From assembly GCA_963675135.1 (NCBI GenBank), contig OY776125.1:24044565-24108564 (forward strand): a stretch of DNA of 64,000 nucleotides, in the 5' to 3' direction. Shown here piece after piece: positions 22,426 to 34,387 of this stretch. Made by a program: the position numbers and the translations under genes. The DNA is from Galeopsis tetrahit. Taxonomy: Eukaryota; Streptophyta; Magnoliopsida; Lamiales; Lamiaceae. Under the pieces are notes generated by a model that did not search any database, was not told the DNA's origin, and worked only from the letters and a program-made list of their open reading frames with translations. Position 1 is the stretch's first letter. Every line of letters starts with the position of its first letter.

Positions 22426-22824
22426 GCGATGAGCACCGTGTAGGATGTGACATATAGTGGATGATTTCAGAGGCATTTAATACAAAGTAGTGACATTAAA
22501 TACATGTAATGATCATTAATAGTAGCTGTATTTCCATTTATTATTACGATTAATGCTGAGCTGCCAGCAATTAATTGCATGCAAGTGTAACCTAGTATAT
22601 AAAGTCATTGAAGGCTGAATCAAAAGACACAATCTCATTACCTAAGGAAATATTACACGTTTTGTAGCTTACTCTCAAAGCTTTCTCAAGAACAGCAAAT
22701 CCTAGTTTTACCTTATATCAAAGATCATCAAGATCATCTTATAGATTCGTATAAACCACTCATATATAAATTATTATGTTTGTAAGCACTTGCTAAATAC
22801 ACTCCGACAAAAAGTGATACAACA
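22426..22824 (+). repeat. Probable solo LTR, right part
   Basis: Starts with the second copy of the hAT duplication gcgatgag (22426-22433) and ends at ATACAACA. It contains a TATA box (tatataaag, 22596-22604) for plus transcription, and the sequence after it resembles an R/U5 region. It continues the piece at 5149-5662. Confidence 0.45.
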
Positions 22825-23446
22825 GGTTCTAGCTAGGGGGAGTTCTACCAATTGTATGGAGTTTTGCACAAGATTTTGGTGGATAAATTGGTTTATTGAA
22901 GTGAAATTGATTGGTGTGGTGCACAAGTAGATGTGGAAGTTGTTGTATTTCAAGATTCTCTTGGCTAATTCAAGAGAAGGGAAGATATGGCCATGGGGAC
23001 ATTAGAATTGAGAAATTGCTTCTTTCTGAATCCATCAATGATCAGAAGTAGAGAAAGAGTAAGGGAGGGAGTTGGTATTGATTCATTTTTTCGTTTATCC
23101 TACTAGATCTTTAACGCGTATCGTCGCCTTCAATATTACGAGTCATTGGTTATTTTTTTAACATAACACGTATTAATAAATCGGATAGTACGTAGAACAT
23201 AAAATGAAACACTAAAACGGGTACGAGTAATATCAAATGACTCGCTCCCTATGTTCATTAACTAACAATGGAAAAAAGTCATTTGTGAAGGTGTAGTTGA
23301 GGAGATTTTTTTAATATTATGGATTATTTGGAAGGGATTTCTTAGTTTTGTTTAGTATGTGAATATTGTGGTTGTGGGTTTGAACTAATTTTCAATTTTA
23401 TTTTTTCAACTATGTCTTTCAAAATATTTTAAAATTACACTATATA
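22825..23446. other. Unassigned intergenic sequence
   Basis: About 620 bp with no convincing ORF, terminal repeat or RNA gene. A run near 22990-23090 is purine-rich. I see nothing to annotate. Confidence 0.5.
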
Positions 23447-23720
23447 CTAATTTTTTCGTTCCAAAATAACTTTTATATTTTTTTCTTCGTAACGTTTAAC
23501 AATAACATTCACACCCATAAAATAATTTCTTTTTATAAATTCTATCCTCACAATATTCTTAATTTTACACAAATGTCATAATTTTTTCCTCGCATACACA
23601 CAAGTCAACTCATTTTTTTTACTTTATACATAAAGTTTTATAAAAACTCTACTTATTATTACATTTACTTAATATGTGTGTCCATCTACCTATAAACCTT
23701 ATTATGAAAACGAAGAAAAT
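23447..23720. mobile_element. Degenerate Stowaway-like MITE (family B)
   Basis: Same internal word order as 57225 and 60657: ctcacaatattcttaattttacac, then caaatgtcat, aagtcaactca, ctttatacata, catctacctata. The terminal repeats are eroded (ctaattttttcgttcc on the left, aaaacgaag on the right). Non-coding. Confidence 0.6.
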
Positions 23721-24081
23721 ATTACTTTTTCACATAAAAACATTTTTTTATTTTATTTTTTTATTTTCAATTACTCTTAACAAAAATATTATTTTATATA
23801 TTGTAATACTAATAAACTCTTTATAAAAGTAAATGAAAAGATGGAGTATGCAACTTGTGTTTGGCAATTGATTCGGTGCGGTGAGATTGGGAGGGGACGC
23901 GTGTTTCATGATTGGAATATTGTCATGCACGATTTTATACTATAAATTGGAATTTTACCCCTTCATATTTTAATGTTATATTACTCTCAATTAAAATGAT
24001 TTTTATGCAGTTGCAGTTTGTCGTGTATAGTCGCATCTTGGAAATGAGCGAAATTAAGATGACAATAAAAGATAGAATGTA

Positions 24082-24334
24082 CTCCCTCCGTCCACGAAAT
24101 GTAGTTCCATTTATTTTATATTTCTTGTGCACAAAATGTAGTTTCATACACTTTATGGACACCATCACCCTTTAACCACCACTTAATTACTCAAATTGCC
24201 ATCAACTTTATTCACAAACAATCACTTTATTCACAATGGATCCCACAATACCCTTACTTTATCTACTTTATCTACATTTTTTCTTAAAACATGTGTCCCA
24301 CTCAAATGGGACTACATTTGATGGATGAAGGGAG
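24082..24334. mobile_element. Stowaway-type MITE (family A)
   Basis: Left end CTCCCTCCGTCCACGAAATG and right end, read inverted, ctcccttcatccatcaaatg match well. TA flanks both ends (24080-24081 and 24335-24336), the Stowaway/Tc1-mariner target duplication. 253 bp, non-coding, same family as 54957-55209. Confidence 0.85.
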
Positions 24335-24399
24335 TATAAAATAAAAGAAAATTTAAGACTATAAGCTCACAAGATGAGTCAGAGGTCGGAGTGCCATTA

Positions 24400-25620
24400 A
24401 AACCTTGCCTGAGAAAAGCCCTCCTAGGGACAAACCTCAGATCAAGGAAAAATGCACATTTCTCTAAAAATCAACGTCTAAAATAAACTGTGTACAAATC
24501 ATTATACAAAATAGTGTGTAAAAAGTTCTGAGGGTAGCCCCTCCAAATGCAGTTGATTTTGATCTTGGCTACTGCATCCGCTGTCTGATTGACATCTCTA
24601 AACGTGTGAGATAACCAAATGTGCATGTCAACTGTGTGAGTGTGGACCAGAATCCAAAAAACCTTGTAGACGCCAAGGTATGCTAGGAGATGAGCCTATC
24701 AATGTGCTAACTGTCAGAACCGAGTCTGATTCAATCCATAAAAATCTCCAACCCTGGGAATGGGCATACTGAATCGCAATAAGAGCCGCTGCAAGCTCCG
24801 CCTCAAAAGAAAGACCCCATCCCACCTTTTGGGCAATAGCCGCAATTAAGAACCCTCTGAAGTTCCTAAACACCACCCCTGCATGCAAGCTACCTGGAGA
24901 TGATGTTGCGCTGCCGTCAATGTTGACCTTGTACCAAGCCGGATCTGGAAGAATCCACCTCACTAACGAGCCCTACTGTGGTGGCCTATGTCTACCCAAG
25001 ACTCCAAGCGACCTAGCAATCATAAAGGCTCGAACAAAGCCGTGTGCATAACCCCATATATTGTTAGCCTCCCTAATACTAGTTACGATCTGCGTCATAC
25101 TTCGTCTAAATGTGGGGGAGACCCCATCAAAGATCACCTTATCCTGCAAAGCTCAAATAGCTAAAACAGTAGTGACAAACCCCACCCTTCAAAGATTCAA
25201 AGTCTGCGGGCCTAGCTGCACTCTAGTAGCCTGAAGGAAGATATCCAAAAGGCTGATCCCAGTGTGGATAGTGATGTCTAATAACTGAGTCAGATGCTGC
25301 AAAACCTCCAAAGTGAAGGGGCATTGTGCTAGAAGATGGTCTAGGGACTCTGAATCCCTACGACACAACATACAAATCGATGGCCCCTGGATCCTAAGAG
25401 ATAAAAGTCAATCAAAAGTGGGCAACTTACCCCATATCATAGTAGAACAACACATCGAAATAAAGGAGGCCCAAATTCATGACGCCCAACTAAGCTGAAG
25501 TAAAGCAGATCTGATCAAATCATAAGCCATCCGGAAAGAAAGCTCACCTGATAGAGTACCCTCCCAAATACACATGTCTGACCCTCAAAGCACCCAAATC
25601 TGTCACAATATCTGTGAAAT
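24400..25620 (-). pseudogene. LINE fragment: zf-RVT and RNase H remnants
   Basis: Read on minus, 25371-25189 encodes the reverse-transcriptase zinc-binding domain (CRRDSESLDHLLAQCPF), and 24963-24628 an RNase H domain with catalytic residues visible in NIDGSA, FEAELAA and IESDS. The order is that of the 3' part of plant non-LTR retrotransposon ORF2. Stops and frame changes separate the two pieces, and the endonuclease and polymerase upstream are missing, as expected for a 5'-truncated LINE. It could alternatively be a standalone RVT_3-type RNase H fragment; the adjoining zinc domain favours a LINE. Confidence 0.75.
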
Positions 25621-25639
25621 CCAATGAAAATTGTTTTGA

Positions 25640-26151
25640 GTTTTTGTTTTGCTTTGTCATATAAATTATATTTTTGATGGCCTTTCTATTATATTTTTCA
25701 TTTTGTTTGATTTTATTTGTAAGATTTGAATGTGCACTATATATATTAAAAAAATTCTAATGAAAATTACAAGCATGTCATTAAACCATCTAAATTCTTA
25801 TGATTATTGATAATCTTGTATAAATCCATATCAATTCAGGGGAATTTTGTCAATAAAAACATGGGGGCAAAATTCCAATTTATATTATAAAAAGGGTATA
25901 TATACCACAATTTCCCTTTTATGTAGAATGTTTTACGTTACTACTCCATGTTACTATCATTCATCTGTCAAAAAACAAGAGTATTAATTACACTCTACCC
26001 ATCTGTCTCTCTCATTCATTTTGGATACTTTATATTGTATATTTCATAGGGAAAATTGCATTTTTAGCTGTAACCAATACTCTCTAGCTAGTTTTAATCA
26101 AAATCAAATTATACCCTCACCTCCTTCACAGTCCCTTCTCTTCCATTGAAT
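25640..26151 (+). promoter_or_regulatory. Upstream region of UGT copy 1
   Basis: AT-rich sequence before the UGT start. A tatatata word at 25897-25904 is about 250 bp upstream of the ATG and could be a TATA box. No repeat family was recognised. Confidence 0.25.
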
Positions 26152-27521
26152 ATGGATTCTCAAAGAAGCAATTTCAGAATTGTGATGTTCCCATGGTTAG
26201 CTCATGGCCATATTTTCCCCTTCCTTGAATTTGCCAAACGAATCCTCAAATACAACAATTTCCACATATACTTGTGTACCACACCTATCAATTTCACTTC
26301 AATCAATGCTTTCATTCACACAAACATGTTGCAAGATTCCATAGAATTGGTGGAACTAGAGTTAGAGGCACATCCTCAACTTCCTCCACACTACCACACA
26401 ACCAAGAATCTCCCTTCAAATCTCTTCTACACACTTGTCAAGGCCTTTCAGACATCCAAATCCAGTTTCTCAGACATCCTCACTAATCTCAAGCCTGACT
26501 TGCTCATATTTGATGTGTTCCAACCCTGGGCTGCGAGAATCGTGTCATCGCAAGTTATTCCTGCAGTTAATTTTGTTATTGTGGGTGCAGCAACAAGAGC
26601 ATTTAACTACCATAATTACACTTGTTGGGATCATGAGTTTCCTTTCCCAGAATTGTGTCTCGAGTCCCACGAGAGGAAAAGTCTGGATAATCTCATGGAC
26701 TTTTTGCTTGCCAATGTGTTTGAGCAAGATAAAAACATTTTCTTTGTTAACTATAGGCTTTCATCTGAGTTTGTTCTGGTGAAAACCAGCAGGGCTCTTG
26801 AAGGGAAGTATATAGACTATGTTTCTTCTGTAACCCAAAAAAGAATGTTAGCCGTTGGTCCACTTGTCTCTCATACTCTTATAAACGAGGAGGAAAATTC
26901 AGAAATCTTGCAATGGTTGAATAACAAAAAACAGAATTCAAGTGTGTACATTTCATTCGGGAGTGAGTATTTCTTGTCAAAGGAAGAGATAGAGGAGATT
27001 GCAAAGGGGCTTGAGCTTTGTGAAAGTATAAACTTCATATGGATCATCAGATTTCCTGTCATGGATAATAACACAATCAGTGTCCAAGAATCACTTCCTC
27101 AGGGGTTTCTTGACAGGGTGAAAGACAGGGGAATGGTTGTGTCGGGATGGGCCCCGCAGGCTAGCATATTAGGACATGCTAGTACAGGTGCATTCATAAG
27201 TCATTGTGGGTGCAGTTCTTTGAATGAAAGCATATATTATGTAGTGCCAGTTATTGGAATGCCAATGAAATTTAACTTGTTTATAGATGCTAAAATGTTG
27301 GTTAATGTTGGTGCATGTGTGGAGGTTGTGAGAGAGGAAGACGGGGTTTACAAGGAGACGAGATAGCAAAGGCGTTAAACAAGGTGATAGTGGAGAAGAG
27401 TGGTGAAGGGGTGAGACGTAGAGCTAAAGAACTGAGTGAGAAGATGAGAATGGAAGAGGGGGAAGCAATGGAGGAAACGGCAGAGCATCTGTGGCAGCTT
27501 TGCTGCAAGACGAACGAGTAA
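26152..27521 (+). pseudogene. UGT copy 1 (UGT91/94-like), frameshifted
   Basis: Family-1 glycosyltransferases move a sugar from a UDP-sugar to a small molecule in the cytosol; UGT91/94-like members usually extend an existing sugar chain. Start chosen at ATG 26152 (MDSQRSNFRI), matching copy 2. The catalytic His lies in LAHGHIFP and the supporting Asp in LIFDVFQPW. The C-terminal donor box starts WAPQASILGH. Lesions: one G is lost near 27354 compared with copy 2 (aaggagac versus aagggagac), so the frame stops at 27366 and the last ~55 residues (27350-27521, ending LWQLCCKTNE) fall in another frame. The box also has Cys instead of Trp in HCGC and Val for Gly in YYVVP. Probably inactive, though a sequencing error could explain the single-base loss. 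Confidence 0.85.
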
Positions 27522-28230
27522 GATCGAGCTTTTGTAATGGAGGTCCTGAGATTTGAAATATTACTTAGTTGTTTTGTCTCTTCACATGTTTATGGTTATT
27601 TAAATGATTGATTTTGTTCCAAAGGATCCATCCACCTCAATATCTAAAATATATGTTTCTTGTTAGCTATCCACTAGTCACCTTCTTGATATTGCATAAA
27701 AATGTGAGAAACTATTTTACTAACTTAGCTGTCATTGGAAAGGCTCATCTTTTGGGAATTCAAAAGTATTAGACACAACCTATCGAGGTGATTCTAAATT
27801 ATGTGCATCATTTTCACATTTTACAAATTTTACTATCTTCGTGCTAATGCTTTAATTTGTGTACACGCGATTTTCTATATAAATTTTCTCAAAATGATTG
27901 TGAATTCGAATTGATTTCAAAAGTTTTAAGACTTAATGCTCTTGTATTTTTTAGGTGGAGCAGCTTCTATAAACACACCATTGGAAACGAAATTTTTTAG
28001 TTCTCAAGTGAAAATGACATTCTCTCACTATCTCTATCCACATTTATAATTCCCATTTATTTGGTTTTAAGTTAGTTGCCAAGTTGAACCACAATATTAT
28101 ATCCCTCCCCGACATATCAAGCTTTTCACCAACTTATTATGTTGAAATCTTTACATAGTTTATGCACACCCTGAGATGCTTATTGTACCCACAGTACTTA
28201 CATTTTTTTCTTTTCGATAATGGATGTATA
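27522..28230. other. Unassigned intergenic sequence
   Basis: AT-rich 3' flank of UGT copy 1. No ORF, terminal repeat or RNA gene stood out. Confidence 0.5.
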
Positions 28231-29020
28231 TGTTAGAAATTACGTGTATGTGTAGACGAAGATTAAATGCTGACACAGACTTAAACACGAAAGTCGAGGC
28301 TAGAGTTTGACTCTATTTCCGTAAGACATTATTGCCTCGTACACAGGTGCAATACGGATCACTGGCAACCGTCCCCAAGATACAACGACTTAAAACTTCA
28401 CGACTGTTGCACTACAAATCGGAAGCTATCGGCGAATCGCAAAATGGATATCTGGAACTTCCGATAAAACTCTAATGCAAGGACTTAGAATGCTAGAATG
28501 CTTTGGAGGATAAGAATGCAAGAAAGCTTTTGGCTTGAGTGATTTTGGAATGCAAATGTGGGGATCTATTTATAGACTTACAAGAGTCTTTATGATAATA
28601 GTTGTGACTCTTCATAATAATCTCTTCTTTCCAAAAGTTACAACCTTTGGAAATAAACAATTATTCACCAAAAAGTATGTCTTTTAAATTAATGCAATAA
28701 TTCTAAAAGACACCACCTTTAAATTAATGAAATAATTCTAAAGGACACAACCTTTGAAATATAATCATTTCACCAAAAGACATGACATTTCATATCTATA
28801 TATATAGGTCACAATCCATTACTATTATCATATAATAATAAATACATTCAACAATATATTTATTCACTTATTAAATGACCAACTTTAATATTAATTTCTC
28901 ATTCACCCAAAATTTGGTTTAGAGAAATCAAATCAACTAAATCCATTTACGCAAAAAACGGATTATAAAATTGTCACTTAATATTTTATATAATGTGGTC
29001 AAAACCAACATTTTCCAACA
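28231..29020 (-). repeat. Tork-like element, 3' LTR (left)
   Basis: TGTTAGAAATTACG ... TTTTCCAACA on plus, 790 bp. The minus-strand TATA word ctataaata is at about 28567-28575. Next to it inside the element (29021 onwards, atcccccacatg) is the complement of a polypurine tract. Confidence 0.92.
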
Positions 29021-29587
29021 ATCCCCCACATGAATGAAATTAATGCATGTGACTCCCTATGAAAGTTCCGACGAACCGTTACTGCATCGGGATAGGTAGC
29101 TTCAGACTTTGAACCTTCCCTAGTAAAATGCCATCGGATTTACTTGCCACTCAGTGAACACGATGTCTTGAACTGGTTGACGTTTTGTGTAAACCAAGAC
29201 AATGACATATACACAGCAACAACTCTGATACCCTTTGGTTCTCACGTTGTGTCCGTTTTGGCTCTGGACCATATCTTGGATTCATAAGTGTTTTCATTTG
29301 AAACGGCCACACTTCACACTTATATAGATGATTTCCTATCAAGAGTACCCCGCAATACTCCACCCTTGGGATATAGGAATCATTAAAAGCTGTTAAGCTT
29401 AACCTCACCACACGTCAGCAGGTTTTCTACACTGGAAGGTGTAAGGTTGCACTTGAAGGGAATCGAGAATGGGTTTCTTTAGTTTTCTCAAGTGCACATC
29501 TGAGTGCTTCATAACTTAGTTGTCTCGTTGAACCAAGTTCTTGGGATCCTCCAGTCAGCATGGACGAGTTACCGCTATGAACACCCT
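29021..29587 (-). other. 3' untranslated part of the Tork-like element
   Basis: Between the end of RNase H and the 3' LTR. No meaningful ORF. It ends in a polypurine tract (minus) at the LTR junction. Confidence 0.6.
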
Positions 29588-32500
29588 TTAATGTGTGGGT
29601 TTTAACCCCATTCTCCTTACCGCGCTATACATTTGATCTCGGTTAATGCCTTTTATAAGCGGATCCGCAATATTTTCTTTTGACTTCACATAGTCAATGG
29701 AGATTACTCCACTTGAGATCAAATGTCTAACGGTGTTGTGTCTCCGACGAATGTGTCGAGATTTACCGTTATACATATTACTTTGTGCCCTCCCAATAGC
29801 CGACATGCTATCACAGTGTATCATCACTGGAGGCACTGATTTGTTCCAACCGGGAATATCCTCTAAGAAGTTTCAAAGCCATTCTGCTTCTTCACTAGCC
29901 TTGTCCAATGCAATGAACTCCGATTCCATTGTAGAACGAGCTATGCAAGTTTGCTTAGAGGATTTCCATGACACTGCTCCTCCACCTATAATGAATACAT
30001 ATCCACTAGTGGACTTGGAGTCTTTTGAATCAGATATCCAATTGGCATCAGTGTATCCTTCCAACACTGCTGGATATTTTGTATACAAGATTCCAAAACT
30101 TAGCGTATGTTTCAAATACCTAAGGACTCTCATCAGAGCCTTCCAATGAATCTTGTTGGGGTTGCTCGTGAATCTACTGAGCTTACTGACTGAGTATGCT
30201 ATATCAGGTCGTGTACAATTCGTTAAGTACATCAGACTTCCGATAATTCTAGCATACTTATGTTGATCCACTGGGTCTCCCTTATTTTTTGACTAAGTGC
30301 ACATTTGGATCCACGGGAGTGTTAGCCGGGGGAACGTCAAAGACATCAAATTTTCTAAGCACATTCTCAACATAATGAGCTTGTGTTAAGACAATTCCGT
30401 CATGAGTTCTAGAGATCTTTATCCCTAGTATGACGTCTGCTAGACCCATATCTTTCATGTCAAAATTTCGTTTCAACATGTTCTTAGTTTTCATGATTAT
30501 CTCATGATTGCTTCCCGTTATTAGCATGTCATCTACGTACAGACATACTATCACATATTCTTCGTGTGTGCCCTTAATGTAAACACATTTGTCACACTCG
30601 TTCGTTTTGAAGCCATTTGATAACATCACTGTATCAAATTTCGCATGCCATTGGAGAGGAGCTTGTTTTAGTCTGTACAAGGACTTAACAAGTTTGCACA
30701 CCTTCTTCTCCTGGCCAGGTATAACAAACCCTTCAGGTTGTTCCATGTATATCTCCTCATCTAATTCCCCATTTAGGAATGCCGTTTTTACATCCATTTG
30801 GTGTATCTCAAGGTTGTGCAATGCTGCAATAGCAATGAGCACTCTAATGGATGTAATTCTCGTTACAGGAGAATATGTGTCAAAGAAAAAATCGTATCCC
30901 TCCTTTTGTTTGAACCCTTTTTCTACTAAACGAGCTTTGTACTTATCAATTGATCCATCAACTTTATACTTTCTCTTTAGGATCCATTTGCATCCTAAAG
31001 TTTTACAACCTGGTGGAAGATCAACTATCTCCCAAGTATGATTGTGCATGATAGACTCAATTTCGCTGTTTATAGCCTCTTTCCAGAGAGGAGCATCTGG
31101 ACTAGACAGTGCCTCTTAAATTGTCCGAGGTTCATTTTCCATCATATATGATAGAAAATCTGGCCCAAAGGACTTTTCCTTTCTGGCCCTTTTACTGCGT
31201 CTTGGTTCTTCATCAACCTTAGGTTCCACATTAACCTCTGGTGAACCAATTGCAGTTTCATAAGTTCTCTTATGTGAATTTACTTCTTCCCTTTGATTCT
31301 TAGGGAATATGTTCTCGAAGAACACAACATTTCTTGACTCGATAGTCATTCCTACGTTCATCTCCGGAACGTTTGATTTGTGCACCAGGAATCGATATGC
31401 ACTACTATTATGTGCATACCCAATGAAGATGCAATCGACCGTTTTGGGTCCTATTTTTACTTGTTTTGGCTTAGGTACTTCAACCTTAGCCAGACACCCC
31501 CACACTTTAATGTAATTGTAGGACGGGATTCTGCCCTTCCATAATTCATATGGAGTTTTATCCAATTTCTTGTGTGGTAACTTATTAAGAATATAGTTGG
31601 CTGAAAGTATGGCTTCCCCCCACATGTTCTGGGGTAAGCCCGAACTAATCAACATAGCGTTCATCATCTCTTTCAGAGTTCTATTCTTGCGTTCTACAAC
31701 GCCATTTGATTGAGGTGAGTATGGAGCCGTTGTTTGATGAATGATGCCATTTTGGGAGCAAAATTCTTCAAACGGTGCTACATATTCTCCACCTCTATCA
31801 CTTCGAATCATTTTGATTCGCTTACTAAGTTGATTTTCAACCTCATTCTTATAAGCTTTAAAAGCTTCAATTGCTTCGTCTTTGCTCTTCAAGAGGTATA
31901 CGTAACAGTATCTTGTGCAATCATCAATAAACGTTATGAAGTAATTTTTACCACCTCTAGTTTGCACAAACTTTAAATCACATATATCTGTATGGATAAG
32001 TTCTAAAGGTGTAGTACTTCTTTCCACCGAATGGAATGCTGATTTGGCCATTTTTGCCTCAACACAGATCTCACACTTTTGTGAATCAAATTCCATTTTG
32101 GGGAGTAAATCTAAATCCACTAAACGTTTTAGGGCATTTTGATTTACATGTCCTAATCTACCATGCCATAAATTAGAACACTCAAGCAAGTAATTAATAT
32201 CACTATTATTAATACTGCGTTTAATGTCACGCTTGACAGTTAGTACATTCATTTTGAAAAGGTCCTTCTCAAGGCACCCTTTCCCAATAAATTGACCACA
32301 TTTGGTCAGTACAAATTTATCAGCTTCAAAAACTAATTTAAATCCGGCTTTGTTCAACAATGAGCCGGAGACTAAGTTCTTTCGAATGTCTGGGACATGC
32401 AGCATATCGACAAGAGTTAGTTCTTTTCCTGAGGTCATTTTCAGTACCACTCTCCCCAATCCAACCACGTTCGATGTAGCAGAGTTTCCCATGAAGAGTT

Positions 32501-33509
32501 TTCTGCCATTGATCGCTTGATAGGATGAGAACATTTCCTTGTCTGAACAGATATGACGGGTAGCACCAGTGTCTACCCACCATTCCCTCGGGTTATCCAC
32601 TAAGTTTGCTTGGAACACGACAGCGGATAGATCTAGTTCAGACATTTCTTCAGGCAGGGATTTGTGTTCCACAATATTAGCCTGATTCTGGTTGGCATTC
32701 GCGTTGGCCTTCTTCGGCTGGCGACATTCACTTGCCTTGTGTCCGGGCTTATCACAATTATAAAAGTTACCTTTGAACCTTTTAGCGTTTTGAGGTTTCT
32801 GTTGTTTGTCAACGCGTCTGCGCTTTTTGCCTCTTCCGGACTCAGCCAGGTTCACTTTCGCCTCTTCACTACTCTTATCGGTTTTGCCCTCGGATTTTCG
32901 GTTATCTTCCTCAATCCTTAGTCTCACGATCAAGTCCTCAAGGCCCATTTCCTTGCGCTTGTGCTTGAGGTAGTTCTTGAAGTCCTTCCATAGAGGCGGT
33001 AACTTCTCTATTAGATCAGCTACTTGAAAGGATTCAGACAGTTGCATATCTTCGGCATGAATCTCATGTAGGATCAACTGCAACTCTCGAACCTGTTCTA
33101 AAACAGTTTTCGAGTCAACCATTTTGAAGTCGAGGAACCGTCCGACAATGAATTTCTTCAATCCGGCATCCTCGGTTTTGTACTTCTTGTCCAAAGACTG
33201 CCACAATTCTTTGGCTGTCTTGAAGGTGGCGTAGACACTATACAATGAGTCGTCTAGCCCATTCAGAATGTAATTACGACACAGGAAGTCATTGTGATTC
33301 CATGCGTCAAGAGCAGTCAACCTCTGTTGGTCGCTGTCATCCTCCTCTACAGTAGGAGGATCTTCCCTCAAGAACCGTGCAAGGTTCAGGGTAGTCAGAT
33401 AGAACAACATTTTCTGTTGCCATCTTTTGAAATCATTACCGACAAATTTCAGTGGTTTTTCAGAGTGAACATGAGAAGTAGGAGCAACAGAAATATTAGA
33501 AGTAGACAT
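29588..33509 (-). pseudogene. Tork-like gag-pol polyprotein, four lesions
   Basis: Start ATG at 33509 ([10 protein letters not shown]). Gag occupies roughly the first 260 residues. The zinc knuckle reads [14 protein letters not shown], so the first of its four ligands (Cys) has become Phe. Protease: [13 protein letters not shown]. Integrase: [10 protein letters not shown] with [20 protein letters not shown] and [16 protein letters not shown] at 31116-31118 then stops the frame; reverse transcriptase continues in the same frame (YKARLVEKGFKQ, HQMDVKTAFLNG, YVDDMLITG). An extra A in a run near 30286 shifts the frame. RNase H ([16 protein letters not shown]) is broken by TGA at 29873-29875 and ends at 29588. 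No functional product expected. Confidence 0.9.
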
Positions 33510-33524
33510 CTTCGAATACACAAA

Positions 33525-33643
33525 AATAACGTCTTACGATTGTTAGAAATTACGTGTATGTGTAGACGAAGATTAAATGCTGACACAGACTTAAACACGA
33601 AAGTCGAGGTTAGAGTTTGACTCTATCTCCGTAAGACGTTATT
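33525..33643 (-). other. Leader/LTR 14-nt inverted repeat at the primer-site position
   Basis: Immediately inside the 5' LTR the normal tggtatcagagc primer site is absent. Instead the leader word aataacgtcttacg (plus 33525-33538) is perfectly complementary to cgtaagacgttatt inside the LTR (33630-33643). In the transcript this could form a 14-bp stem with a loop of about 91 nt at the position where reverse transcription is normally primed. The left LTR copy has one mismatch in the word (28320-28333). Confidence 0.6.
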
Positions 33644-34308
33644 GCCCCGTACACAGGTGCAATACGGATCACTGGCAACCGTCCCCAAGATACAATGACT
33701 TAAAACTTCACGACTGTTGCACTACAAATCGGAAGCTATCGGCGAATCGCAAAATGGATATCCGGAACTTCCGATAAAACTCTAATGCAGGGACTTAGAA
33801 TGCTAGAATGCTTTGGAGGATAAGAATGCAAGAAAGCTTTTGGCTTGAGTGATTTTGGAATGCAAATGTGGGGATCTATTTATAGACTTACAAGAGTCTT
33901 TATGATAATAGTTGTGACTCTTCATAATAATCTCTTCTTTCCAAAAGTAACAACCTTTGGAAATAAACAATTATTCACCAAAAGGTATGTCTTTTAAATT
34001 AATGCAATAATTCTAAAAGACACCACCTTTAAATTAATGAAATAATTCTAAAGGACACAACCTTTGGAATATAATCATTTCACCAAAAGACATGACATTT
34101 ATTATCTATATCTATAGGTCACAATCCATTACTATTATCATATAATAATAAATACATTCAACAATATATTTATTCACTTATTAAATGACTAACTTTAATA
34201 TTAATTTCTCATTCACCCAAAATTTGGTTTAGAGAAATCAAATCAACTAAATCCATTTACGCAAAAAACGAATTATAAAATTGTCACTTAAACCAACATT
34301 TTCCAACA
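33541..34308 (-). repeat. Tork-like element, 5' LTR (right)
   Basis: 768 bp, TGTTAGAAATTACG ... TTCCAACA on plus. Nearly identical to 28231-29020, with 22 bp missing after cactta near 34290. Minus TATA word at about 33877-33885. Confidence 0.92.
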
Positions 34309-34387
34309 GTATATACTCTGATTATTAGTGATAAACTTGAAAATATAGAAGGTAGTTTTGGGCTGGTACAATGGGCTAGCCCGTGCA

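Larger units (their letters stand above)
28231..34308 (-). mobile_element. Tork-like Copia element, complete but broken
   Basis: A 6,078-bp element on minus, with LTRs 28231-29020 and 33541-34308 and a perfect 5-bp duplication gtata (28226-28230 and 34309-34313). Gag-pol runs from 33509 to 29588. The LTRs differ at about 15 positions by eye count, plus 22 bp missing near the outer end of the right LTR, so it is older than the SIRE-like insertion. The lineage call (Tork-like) comes from the look of gag and pol and is moderate. Confidence 0.93.

Noticed and set aside
4314..22824. One very large LTR from TGTTGTAGG (4314) to ATACAACA (22824)
   Set aside because: TATA words at the two sides point in opposite directions, and a tighter LTR end (TAACAACA, 5011) pairs with 4314. 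Two LTRs fit better than one.
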